Of a DNA stretch of 64,000 nucleotides, positions 56,901 through 63,702 are shown in pieces. Source of the stretch: Comamonas testosteroni (GTDB taxonomy: Bacteria; Pseudomonadota; Gammaproteobacteria; Burkholderiales; Burkholderiaceae_C). The notes beneath the pieces were generated by a model, which searched no databases, had not been told where the DNA came from, and worked only from the letters and a program-made list of their open reading frames with translations. Both the position numbers and the translations under genes were made by a program. The stretch covers positions 124,001 to 188,000 of the forward strand of contig NZ_AWOR01000021.1 in NCBI RefSeq assembly GCF_000761245.1, in the 5' to 3' direction. Position 1 is the first letter of the stretch. Each line of letters starts with the position of its first letter.

Positions 56901-57077
56901 CTCGGCCGCCAGGCCCGGCACCTGGGTGACGATCTGCGAGGTCACATCGGCGATGTCGGGATACGCCTCCAGCGGCAGCTGCTTCCAGCTGAACCCGCCA
57001 TACAGGGCCGCGAAGATGAAGATCAGCCACACCACGCCACGGCGCGCGAAGCTGAGATTGACGATGCGCTCGATCAT
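53907..57077 (-). CDS. czcA: CzcA-type heavy-metal RND efflux pump
   Basis: The 1056-residue inner-membrane protein has the 12-helix RND layout. It carries the heavy-metal-family signature DFGILVDGAVVVVEN near residues 395-410, whose acidic residues drive proton-coupled metal export. Two large periplasmic domains lie after helices 1 and 7. The frame starts with MIERIVNLSF as expected. It overlaps czcB by four bases. The metal exported (cobalt, zinc, cadmium, nickel or silver/copper-type) cannot be decided from these motifs alone. Confidence 0.95.
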   Translation of the reverse strand: MIERIVNLSFARRGVVWLIFIFAALYGGFSWKQLPLEAYPDIADVTSQIVTQVPGLAAEEIEQQITIPLERALLATPAMHVLRSRSLFGLSLITVVFEDGVDGYWARQRLKERMDEVDLPYGARAALDPYSSPTGEVYRYTLESPTHSLRELSELQQWVVIPRLKKAQSVVDVTNFGGLTTQFMLELDPAHLLQYGLTLSQVIDAINANNASGGGSVIDRGEVSYVVRGVGLLRSLDDMGNVVVKTSDNGTPILVKDLGRLTYGNVERRGILGKDDNSDTLEGIVLLLKDANPSKALEGIHAAVKELNEKLLPPDVKVVPYLDRTTLIERTTHTVGKTLAEGMIVVTLVLLLFLGSPRAALIVALTIPMALLLAFVFMHHAKIPANLLSLGAIDFGILVDGAVVVVENILRRREAQEDKPLTPRDAISATLQVARPIFFGMCVIAAAYLPLFGFERIEYKLFSPMASAVGAALVGALAVALLLTPGLAWLAFRRPRKIFHNPVLYFLGEHYDRFLGAAVGRMRWLVGAVAAALVALVLLAGTIGRDFLPYLDEGSIWLQVQMPPGITLDKARDMADELRRATLEFPEVSYIVTQTGRNDDGTDYWTPSHIEASVGLHPYDQWKSGLNKQQLIAKMAERFEKLPGYTVGFMQPMIDGVQDKLSGAHSDLTVKVYGQDLSEDRRVADEMVGILSKVPGAADVAVDIEPPLPNLRIDLDRAAAARYGINAADVAQLISTGVGGASIGQLYVGERSYDMTVRFAPGTRSNPEAIGALRLAATNGAQVPLADVARISTTVGQSVIVREGGERHILVKLNVRGRDLAGFLKDAHEALDTHLQYDHQKTHIEWGGQFENLQRAEARLLVILPLTLGIMLVLLFGEFGNLRQPLLVLGVVPLAMIGGFAGLHLRGMTLNVSSAVGFIALFGVAVLSGVLMVSQINRLRREDGLQLREAVLEGASSRMRPVLMTATVAAFGLTPAMLATGLGSDVQRPLATVVVCGLVSATLLTLLLLPSLYYVIELRAQRAAERKRRRAAERGEVDDEDAASVTTSAVAERMAP

Positions 57078-58219
57078 TGCAGCAGCACTCCACCGTTGAC
57101 GACGATGCGCTCGCCGGCCGCGAGGCCAGAGCGGATCTCCACCTTGCCGTCCTGCTGCACGCCGACCTGCACGTCGCGTGGCTCAAAGCGCGCGCCCTTG
57201 TCCGAGCGGCCCTTGTCCACGAACACCCGCGCGCTCACATTGCCCTGGAGCAGCGCCGTGGTCGGCACCATGAGGGCGTCGCGGCCCGGGCCGTCGAAGC
57301 TCACGCGCGCAAACATGCCGGGGCGCAACCGCCCTTCGCGGTTGTCCACCGCCACGCGCACCTTCACGCTGCGCGTGGCGGCGTCGACGATCTCGCCAAC
57401 GTATTGCACACGGCCTTCGAGCTTGAGGTCGGGATAGGCGGTCAGCGCGATATGCGCCTCCTGGCCCACATCCACACGAGCCAGGTCGCGCTCGGGCACG
57501 TTGGCGCTGAGCCAGACCTTGCTGAGGTCAGCCACGGTCATCACCGAGGCATTCACATCGTTCCAGTAGCCGCCCTGCGAGCCCGCCATCTCCACCACGC
57601 GCCCACTGATCGGTGACTTGATCACATAGCTGCCGCGCGAGATGGCCTGCACATCGGCGCCCAGCTGGGCCAGGCGATCGGTCGCCGCGCGCGCATCGGC
57701 GCTGGCTGCGACCAGGGATTGCTGCGCGGTCTCATAGTCCTTGCGCGCCGCGATCTCGGCATCGAACAGCAGCTTCTGGCGGTCGAACTCCTGGCGCGCC
57801 AGCAGCAGCGCGGACTGGGCCTTGGCATTGTCGGCCCGGGCGCTCGAGATATCGGAGGAGTCCATGGTGATCAAGGCCTCGCCGGCCTTGACCGGATCGC
57901 CCAGCTGCCGGTGCAGACGCACCAGCCGGCCCGCGACCGGAGGCGTGATCTTGACCAGCTTTTCAGGCTCGGCCTCGATATTGGCCGGCGCGGAGATCAG
58001 GGTCTGGACCTGTTCCTGGGTAACCTGGGCCAGCTTCAGCTGCGCCAGCACCGGAGATTGCGGCGGAACCACGACCAGATTGCCTTCGCGGCGCAGCGCC
58101 GTCTGGCTATCGGCAGCGGCGGCCGCAGGCTGTTTGTCGCCATTGCAGGCAGCGAGCGCCAGGCACAGCAGCAGGCAGGCAACCCCCACGGGGCGACGGG
58201 ATTTCAAGACTGGTTTCAT
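57074..58219 (-). CDS. czcB: CzcB-type membrane-fusion protein, lipoprotein
   Basis: The ATG at 58219 (MKPVLKSRRPV) begins a lipoprotein signal with lipidated Cys25 (ALAAC). The 381-residue protein has the lipoyl/hairpin/beta-barrel order of periplasmic adaptors (TPPVAGRLVRLHRQLGDPV, SGRVVEMAGSQGGYWN). It is translationally coupled to czcA. Its 424-base upstream region contains two perfect palindromes and a hairpin. Confidence 0.92.
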   Translation of the reverse strand: MKPVLKSRRPVGVACLLLCLALAACNGDKQPAAAAADSQTALRREGNLVVVPPQSPVLAQLKLAQVTQEQVQTLISAPANIEAEPEKLVKITPPVAGRLVRLHRQLGDPVKAGEALITMDSSDISSARADNAKAQSALLLARQEFDRQKLLFDAEIAARKDYETAQQSLVAASADARAATDRLAQLGADVQAISRGSYVIKSPISGRVVEMAGSQGGYWNDVNASVMTVADLSKVWLSANVPERDLARVDVGQEAHIALTAYPDLKLEGRVQYVGEIVDAATRSVKVRVAVDNREGRLRPGMFARVSFDGPGRDALMVPTTALLQGNVSARVFVDKGRSDKGARFEPRDVQVGVQQDGKVEIRSGLAAGERIVVNGGVLLQ

Positions 58220-58643
58220 AAGCAGCAAACAGTGGCATCGATATGGCCAGGGCAGGTCCCGGCCCGGGATTGATCCGGCCTCGCTCCTGCAGCTTCTTGA
58301 TTACAAAAAGCGGAGGCGCAGCAAGGCTGAGGAGCGGCAGAGCACGGCCACGGCCGTGCGCCACAGCGCCTTCAAGAAATGGTCATTCAGGGGGAGCCTC
58401 CATGCGATGGACGGCAAAGCATGCCGCCTTGGCGCCAGGGTCTGATGCCCTGATCCCTGCCCTCGATTATCAAATCCACCAGCCGGCAAAGCGAGCCTGC
58501 CTTGGGAAGAGAAGCCTGGTTTTTAGTTGGCCCCGGCTATACCTTGGTATAGCGAATTCGTCATATGCCTGAAACGACACAGGCCACCTTTGCAGGTGGC
58601 CTGTCACGAACATGGGCGCCTGGCGCCAGCTGTCAGTCACTGC
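58220..58643 (-). promoter_or_regulatory. Control region of the czcBAC operon
   Basis: This 424-base gap contains no gene. Three symmetrical elements stand out: GCACGGCC-AC-GGCCGTGC (58342-58359), GCTATACC-TT-GGTATAGC (58536-58553) and a ten-base hairpin ACAGGCCACC/GGTGGCCTGT (58579-58604). The last lies 40 bases after the Bug stop codon and may end that transcript, though no T-run follows. A possible -10 (GATAAT) on the minus strand is at 58466-58471. Confidence 0.5.
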
Positions 58644-59642
58644 TCAATCGACCTTGAGCCCGAGCTGCGCGGTCACGGCTGCATAGCGCGCTATATCGGC
58701 CGCGATGAGCTTGCCGAACTGGGCGGCAGACTGCCTGGCCGGCGTATAGCCCTGCTCGCGCAGCGCCTGCTGCATCTCGGGCTCGGCCAGGATCAGCGCC
58801 AGCACCTGGTGCAGACGGTCGATCACGGGCTCCGGCGTGGCGGCCGGCGCCAGCAGCCCATGCCACTGCTCGACGGCAAAGCCGGCCAGACCCTGCTCGG
58901 CCACCGTGGGGATATCGGGCAGGGATGCGACGCGGGCCGGTGCCGTGACGGCAATGGCGCGCACGCGGCCAGCAGCTATCAGGGGCGCAGCGCTGCTGGC
59001 CGTGACCACGGCCACAGGTACCTGAGCTGCAGCTACCGCAGTGATGGCCGGGCCGCAACCCTTGTAGGGCACATGCTGGAGGCTTGCATGGGCGGCCTGG
59101 GCCAGCATCTCACCCGCCATATGCTGGGGCGTGCCGTTGCCGCAGGAGGCAAAAGGCAAGGGCTGGCCGGCGGTCGCGCCGGCCAGCGCATCGTGCAGAT
59201 TGCGCACGCTGCTTTGGCTGGACACCACCAGCACCGAGGCGATGCTGCCGGCATTGAACACGGCCTTGAAGTCCCGGCGCGGATCGAAGTCCAGATGTCG
59301 GTAGACACCGGGGTTGATGGCAAACGAGCTGTTGACCATCAGCAGCGTGGCGCCGTCGGGGGCAGCCTCGGCCACGGCGCGCGCGCCGATATTGCCGCTG
59401 GCGCCGGGCCGGTTCTCCACCACTACGGACTGGCCCAGGCGCTGCTGCATGGCCGCGCCCAGGCGACGCGCCAACAGGTCCGTGCCGCCGCCTGGCGGAA
59501 AGGTCACAACGATGGTGATGGGCTTTTCAAAACGGACGACTGCCGTGCCCGCGCGGGCATGCCAAATCCCCGCAGCCGTCACCGCCAGCGCTGCAGCAAC
59601 CAGTACCGCCCAGCTGCGGCGCTCCTTAAGCACGGCCTTCAT
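58644..59642 (-). CDS. Bug/TctC-family periplasmic solute receptor
   Basis: The ATG at 59642 has AGGGGG upstream. A signal sequence with a hydrophobic core (AVLVAAALAVTAAGI) precedes the mature protein with FPPGGGTDLLAR and the ligand loop VVENRPGASGNIGARA. It follows nadC on the same strand; repeat copy D lies between them. Functional linkage to NAD synthesis is unproven; a nicotinate- or quinolinate-like ligand would be an attractive guess only. Confidence 0.9.
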   Translation of the reverse strand: MKAVLKERRSWAVLVAAALAVTAAGIWHARAGTAVVRFEKPITIVVTFPPGGGTDLLARRLGAAMQQRLGQSVVVENRPGASGNIGARAVAEAAPDGATLLMVNSSFAINPGVYRHLDFDPRRDFKAVFNAGSIASVLVVSSQSSVRNLHDALAGATAGQPLPFASCGNGTPQHMAGEMLAQAAHASLQHVPYKGCGPAITAVAAAQVPVAVVTASSAAPLIAAGRVRAIAVTAPARVASLPDIPTVAEQGLAGFAVEQWHGLLAPAATPEPVIDRLHQVLALILAEPEMQQALREQGYTPARQSAAQFGKLIAADIARYAAVTAQLGLKVD

Positions 59643-59688
59643 CAATGCCCCCTAAAACAAGGGAGCGCAAGCAAGCGCCGCTGCGAAG

Positions 59689-59737
59689 CGAGGCTGTCCT
59701 CCGCCCATGGAGGGAAGCGGCAACGCCGCTCAGGGGG
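59689..59737. repeat. Composite inverted repeat, copy D (after nadC)
   Basis: A shortened copy: CGAGGCTGTCCT and AGGGAAGCGGC...GCCGCTCAGGGGG are kept, and the middle is reduced. It lies eight bases after the nadC stop codon and 47 bases before the Bug start. Confidence 0.75.
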
Positions 59738-59744
59738 CAGGCCA

Positions 59745-60614
59745 TCAAGCGTCCAGACCTATATCGAGAACGCGCGCGCTGTGCGTGAGCCAGCCCACGG
59801 CAATCTGGTCCACGCCCGTGGCAGCCACGGCAGGTGCAGTTTCGGGGGTAATACGCCCCGAGGCTTCGGTGATGGCCCGGCCCTTGCACATGCCGACCGC
59901 AGTGCGCAAATCATCCAGACCCATATTGTCCAGCAGCACCACATCCACGCCCAGTTGCAGTGCCACATCCAACTGGGCCAGCGTATCCACTTCCAGCTCG
60001 ATCTTGACCATATGTCCCACGCCGGCACGAGCACGCCCCACAGCCGTGGCGACATCGCCGGCCAGTGCAATGTGGTTGTCCTTGATGAGTACGGCGTCGT
60101 CCAGGCCAAAACGGTGGTTGCTGCCGCCACCGACACGCACGGCGTACTTCTGCAAGGCTCGCAGGCCCGGCATGGTCTTGCGCGTGCAGGTCACTCGGGT
60201 GCCAAAAGGCTTGATGGCCTCGGCAATCGAATGCGTGGCGCTGGCCACGCCGCTGAGATGACAAAGGTAGTTGAGCGCCGTACGCTCGGCCGTGAGAATG
60301 GCTCGGCTTTTGCCGCGAATGCGTGCGATCTCCATACCTGGCTGCAGCAGCGTGCCGTCTGCGCAGCGGACGTCAAACTCCATGCGAGCATCCATCAGCA
60401 CAAAGGCCAGACGCGCCAGATCAAGTCCGGCCAAGATGCCATCCTGCCTGGCCACCAGACGCAACTCGCCCACCGCATCGGCTGGAACAATGGTGTCGGT
60501 GGTCAAGTCTGCGGCGCGTCCCAGATCCTCCAGCAAGGCCATGCGTACCAGCGGCTCCAGCATTACATCGGGCAGGGATGGAACGGGCAAGGCTGCAGTT
60601 TTATTAATGCTCAT
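59745..60614 (-). CDS. nadC: Nicotinate-nucleotide pyrophosphorylase (quinolinate phosphoribosyltransferase)
   Basis: The 289-residue enzyme has the family blocks TAERTALNYLCHLSGVAS, TRKTMPGLRALQKYAV and KDNHIALAGD. It converts quinolinate to nicotinate mononucleotide in de novo NAD synthesis. The start codon lies inside a palindrome that matches a second one 80 bases upstream over a good promoter. nadA and nadB are not in the window. Confidence 0.97.
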   Translation of the reverse strand: MSINKTAALPVPSLPDVMLEPLVRMALLEDLGRAADLTTDTIVPADAVGELRLVARQDGILAGLDLARLAFVLMDARMEFDVRCADGTLLQPGMEIARIRGKSRAILTAERTALNYLCHLSGVASATHSIAEAIKPFGTRVTCTRKTMPGLRALQKYAVRVGGGSNHRFGLDDAVLIKDNHIALAGDVATAVGRARAGVGHMVKIELEVDTLAQLDVALQLGVDVVLLDNMGLDDLRTAVGMCKGRAITEASGRITPETAPAVAATGVDQIAVGWLTHSARVLDIGLDA

Positions 60615-60623
60615 TTTGAGTAT
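60607..60623. promoter_or_regulatory. NAD-regulator operator 1, over the nadC start codon
   Basis: ATGCTCA-TTT-TGAGTAT, 17 bases, one mismatch from perfect symmetry. It covers the nadC ATG (60612-60614), so binding could block translation initiation or RNA polymerase passage. It shares the ATGCTMA-N3-TGAGYAT pattern with operator 2. Confidence 0.7.
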
Positions 60624-60686
60624 TTTTAGTTCAATAAAAAACGCAAAGACTTCCAGATCGCTTTCAGGCCTTACGCAAACCGACTT

Positions 60687-60715
60687 ATGCTAATTCTGAG
60701 CATTATTTAAGTCAA
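60687..60715 (-). promoter_or_regulatory. nadC promoter overlapped by NAD-regulator operator 2
   Basis: On the minus strand TTGACT (60715-60710) and TAGCAT (60692-60687) are 17 bases apart, a good sigma70-type promoter. The operator ATGCTAA-TTC-TGAGCAT (60687-60703) covers the -10 element and most of the spacer, so repressor binding would exclude RNA polymerase. Confidence 0.65.
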
Positions 60716-60764
60716 GCCACTGCCACAGTTAAAACAGTCCTCCATCCGAAGAGCGGTTCAGGGG

Positions 60765-61712
60765 CTAATGACTTCTTGCCAGCGGCAGCTTGTTGCCAGC
60801 AATGGCGCGCTCAAGCATGACATTGCGTCGGAAGCGGAACAGCTTGGCCGGGCGGCCCGCACCTACGGCCGTCATCTGGCCAGTTTCCTCAACCAGCGCC
60901 TGCTGCTCGATCAGGCGCCGGAAGTTCTGCTTGTGCAAGCCGCGCCCCGCCAATGCCTCCACCGTCTGCTGCAACTGCAGCAGCGAGAATTCCTCGGGCA
61001 TCAACTCGAACACCACGGGCCGATATTTGATTTTGGCGCGCAAACGGGCCATGCCGGTAGCAAGAATGCGGCGGTGATCATTACTCATGGCGGCACCGGG
61101 CAGCAATTCGGCAGCGCGTGCTTCATCGCCCTCGCCCCAGGCTTCGGGCACCACACCTGCCTCAAACAGCAGCTCGTAGCGCTGCAGAACCAGTTCCTCG
61201 TTCCATTCGTGCTCATCCAGGCCAAAAGTCATTGAAGCTCTTTGCCAACGTGCGCTTCTAGCTACGCTATCTGAAGCAGCTTCGCTCCAGGCATGCAGCG
61301 CCGGCGCAATGCGCTCGGCAATCACGCCGGGCATACCGTCGCGCCAGTCCTCCCAGGGAAAGTAGCGGTACCAGTCCTGCCAGCCCGGCTGTGCGGCGCC
61401 GACCTCGTCCAGCTCCTGCGTCAGCGCCAGATAGCTGATGGAGATGACATGCATGCCCAGCTGCTGCGAGCGCTCCCTGTCTGCAAAGGTGTAGAGCTGC
61501 TCCACAAAGCCCAGAGGATGGTGGGTCTGTTTCTCCACCCAGGCACGCAGGCTGGCCTGCAGCGAGCGGTGGTTGCTGGTAAAAGGCCCGGCAGGCAAGG
61601 CACGCCCGGACCCGGTGGTCAGGATACGGGGCTGGCCACCCGTGACGGCAACCAGCACTGCCACCAGATCGGCCTGCACGGAATGCAGTTCGGAATTGTT
61701 CAAACCACTCAA
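60765..61712 (-). CDS. NrtR/NadQ-type Nudix-related regulator of NAD synthesis
   Basis: The 315-residue protein has a Nudix-like N-terminal domain without a recognisable hydrolase box. A C-terminal winged-helix region characteristic of NrtR/NadQ regulators follows (PVVFELMPEEFSLLQLQ, LHKQNFRRLIE, GRPAKLFRFR). Regulators of this type repress nad genes in response to ADP-ribose, ATP or related ligands. The length (longer than typical NrtR) and the nadC target favour NadQ. It lies 150 bases upstream of nadC on the same strand; the two operators in that gap support autoregulation or nadC control. Confidence 0.82.
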   Translation of the reverse strand: MSGLNNSELHSVQADLVAVLVAVTGGQPRILTTGSGRALPAGPFTSNHRSLQASLRAWVEKQTHHPLGFVEQLYTFADRERSQQLGMHVISISYLALTQELDEVGAAQPGWQDWYRYFPWEDWRDGMPGVIAERIAPALHAWSEAASDSVARSARWQRASMTFGLDEHEWNEELVLQRYELLFEAGVVPEAWGEGDEARAAELLPGAAMSNDHRRILATGMARLRAKIKYRPVVFELMPEEFSLLQLQQTVEALAGRGLHKQNFRRLIEQQALVEETGQMTAVGAGRPAKLFRFRRNVMLERAIAGNKLPLARSH

Positions 61713-61749
61713 AAGCTATGAAGACGAGGACAGGGAGGAAGAGCAAATT

Positions 61750-63138
61750 CTAAGGTGAGGCAGCCCCTGTCCACGGCTTATCCGGACTCTTCCCCGAAAA
61801 GGTCAAGGAATCGCCCTGCGCCAGCAGCTCGGGTGCTTGCACCAAAGGCATGTTCATAGACCCCGTGGCGATGGCCACCTGATTGCGCCCCCTATGCTTG
61901 GCCCTGTAGAGCGCCGCATCTGCGCGCTTGAGCAGATCGTCCTCGGTTTCGCCCGGCTCCCAGAGCCCAACCCCCAAAGAGATGGTAAAACGCCCCACCT
62001 CAGGATCCGCGCATTCCTCCACGGCACAGCGAATGCGCTCTGCCAAGCCTGCGGCCACACCGAGGCTGGCATCCGAGAGGACGATCAGGAACTCCTCTCC
62101 GCCCCAGCGCACGGCATGGTCATAGCGACGAACCTTGCCGGAAAGCACATGTGCCACCATCTTGAGCACGCGATCTCCGGCAACATGACCAAAGCAGTCG
62201 TTGACCTGCTTGAAAAGATCGATATCACCCAATATCACGCCATAAGGTCGCAGCTGATTCTGAGCCTGGAGCTGGTTGCGCTTGAGCTCGATCTCGCCTG
62301 CATGGCGGTTGAGCAAGCCCGTCAGCTTGTCGCGGTTTGCACGCTCACGCAACTCCATCTCTCGTTGCACCATGCGACTGATGTCTTTTGATGCCCCTAC
62401 ATAGTGGCTGATCTGCCCTGACTCGTCGCGCAGAGCTGCAATGCTTTGCTCGGCGTAATACACGCCGCCGCTTTTGTGACGGTTGATGAAGGTGGCGCGA
62501 AAATTGTGGCCAAGACTCAATGCTTCCTGCAACTGGGCATAGAACTCGGGCTCATGCAGGCCCGAGCGCAGCATCTCGGTGGGCTGGCCCAGCAGTTCCG
62601 CCGCGCTATAGCCCGTGAGAGCTTCGAAAGCCTGGTTGACAAAGACGATGGTGGAGTCGCGATCCGTGATCAAAATGCCGTCATTGGCCGCATTCAATGC
62701 CCTGGCGAGCAGCGCGCGCTCCTGCTCGGCCTGCACACGCTCCGAAATATCGCGCTGCACCGCCACAAAATGCCGAATGACGCCCTTGTCATCACGCACG
62801 GGGGAAATATTCCACTCCACGTGGTAGGTGCTGCCGTCCTTGCGGTAGTTCACCACACTGCCCTGAAATGGCAGGCCTTGCTCCAGGGACTCATGCAAAC
62901 GCTGCAATACCAGTTGATCCGTCAGCAGCCCCTGCAACATGCGCGGCGAGCGGCCCAGCAGCTCTGCTTCGGTGTACCCAGTCATCTCGCACATGGCTGC
63001 ATTGCAGTACTCGATGACAGGTCCCTCTGCATCCAACCTGGCATCGGTAATCATCACCGCGCAAAAGGACTGAGCCATGGCGATCTCCAGCAGCTGGCCG
63101 GTGATCGTTCGCTTTGTGATGGCATTGGCACGAATCAT
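61750..63138 (-). CDS. PAS-PAS diguanylate cyclase (GGEEF)
   Basis: The 462-residue protein starts with two PAS domains (about 20-140 and 145-265, each ending with the ISERV/ISRMV transition), then a GGDEF-type domain with GGEEF at 346-350 and the inhibition site RRYD five residues before it. It should make cyclic di-GMP under product control. The first PAS has the GRSPRMLQG loop, where LOV photoreceptors have a Cys, so it is not a blue-light sensor. There are no membrane segments. Confidence 0.93.
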   Translation of the reverse strand: MIRANAITKRTITGQLLEIAMAQSFCAVMITDARLDAEGPVIEYCNAAMCEMTGYTEAELLGRSPRMLQGLLTDQLVLQRLHESLEQGLPFQGSVVNYRKDGSTYHVEWNISPVRDDKGVIRHFVAVQRDISERVQAEQERALLARALNAANDGILITDRDSTIVFVNQAFEALTGYSAAELLGQPTEMLRSGLHEPEFYAQLQEALSLGHNFRATFINRHKSGGVYYAEQSIAALRDESGQISHYVGASKDISRMVQREMELRERANRDKLTGLLNRHAGEIELKRNQLQAQNQLRPYGVILGDIDLFKQVNDCFGHVAGDRVLKMVAHVLSGKVRRYDHAVRWGGEEFLIVLSDASLGVAAGLAERIRCAVEECADPEVGRFTISLGVGLWEPGETEDDLLKRADAALYRAKHRGRNQVAIATGSMNMPLVQAPELLAQGDSLTFSGKSPDKPWTGAASP

Positions 63139-63702
63139 GTTTGAAACCTCGAGCGCGCTTGCAGTCGTGAAGGCTCATTATTCGTTACTTTGCGTCACTT
63201 GCGTATACCAAAAACACAGCATCTCAGCTGGTTCACGCCCAGCTGCCCCCAGCTGTGCAGCCACCAAGCCATAAACCGGAAACCTCCGGGATTGTCCCGC
63301 TGGCTGAGCTGCCCGCGCCCGCTCCCCGTGCGCATCCCCCATGGCCAGGGATATCAATAGCTCAAACCGTGCATACCCGATACCTGCATGGCACGAATAC
63401 TGAACACAGCTTCCGGATCTAATCAGACGGCAGCTGCCAGCCTTGGTCCGACCGCAATGGGAAGCATGCATCGTGATTGCCGAAATCAAGCCTAGCAGGC
63501 CATTGCCGCAGGCGAGTCCATGCAAAGTGCCGGAATCGAGGCTCTGGCTACCCAGGGCGATTGAGCCACGAGGCCATGGGCACGCTCGCGCCACCGGACC
63601 TGCGTGGGGATGCCCCGCAAGCAAAAGCACCTCGTGCACCAGGCTGAAAAAAGGCGCAACGTCCCGGCCTCTGACAGGGAAGGCACGCCACTGGACTCTC
63701 TG
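63139..63702. other. Intergenic stretch without recognised gene
   Basis: These 564 bases lie between the diguanylate cyclase start and the DUF3455 stop codon. Open frames exist on both strands (for example 63178-63639 minus) but show no domain, no plausible start signals and an irregular composition. I see no tRNA or clear terminator. Confidence 0.5.

Noticed and set aside
54366..57437. 1023-codon open frame on the plus strand
   Set aside because: It is antisense to czcA and czcB and rich in His, Arg and Gln, as expected for a shadow frame.
61240..61300. Repeat-like segment inserted in the NrtR/NadQ-type coding region
   Set aside because: Resemblance to the AT-rich repeat family is weak, and the protein across this segment fits the expected linker into the winged-helix domain.
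62900..62980. LOV photoreceptor in the first PAS domain of the diguanylate cyclase at 61750
   Set aside because: The loop reads GRSPRMLQG without the flavin-binding Cys.
63178..63639. 153-codon frame on the minus strand near the right edge
   Set aside because: Composition is irregular, no domain or ribosome binding site is visible, and it lies in a low-information gap.
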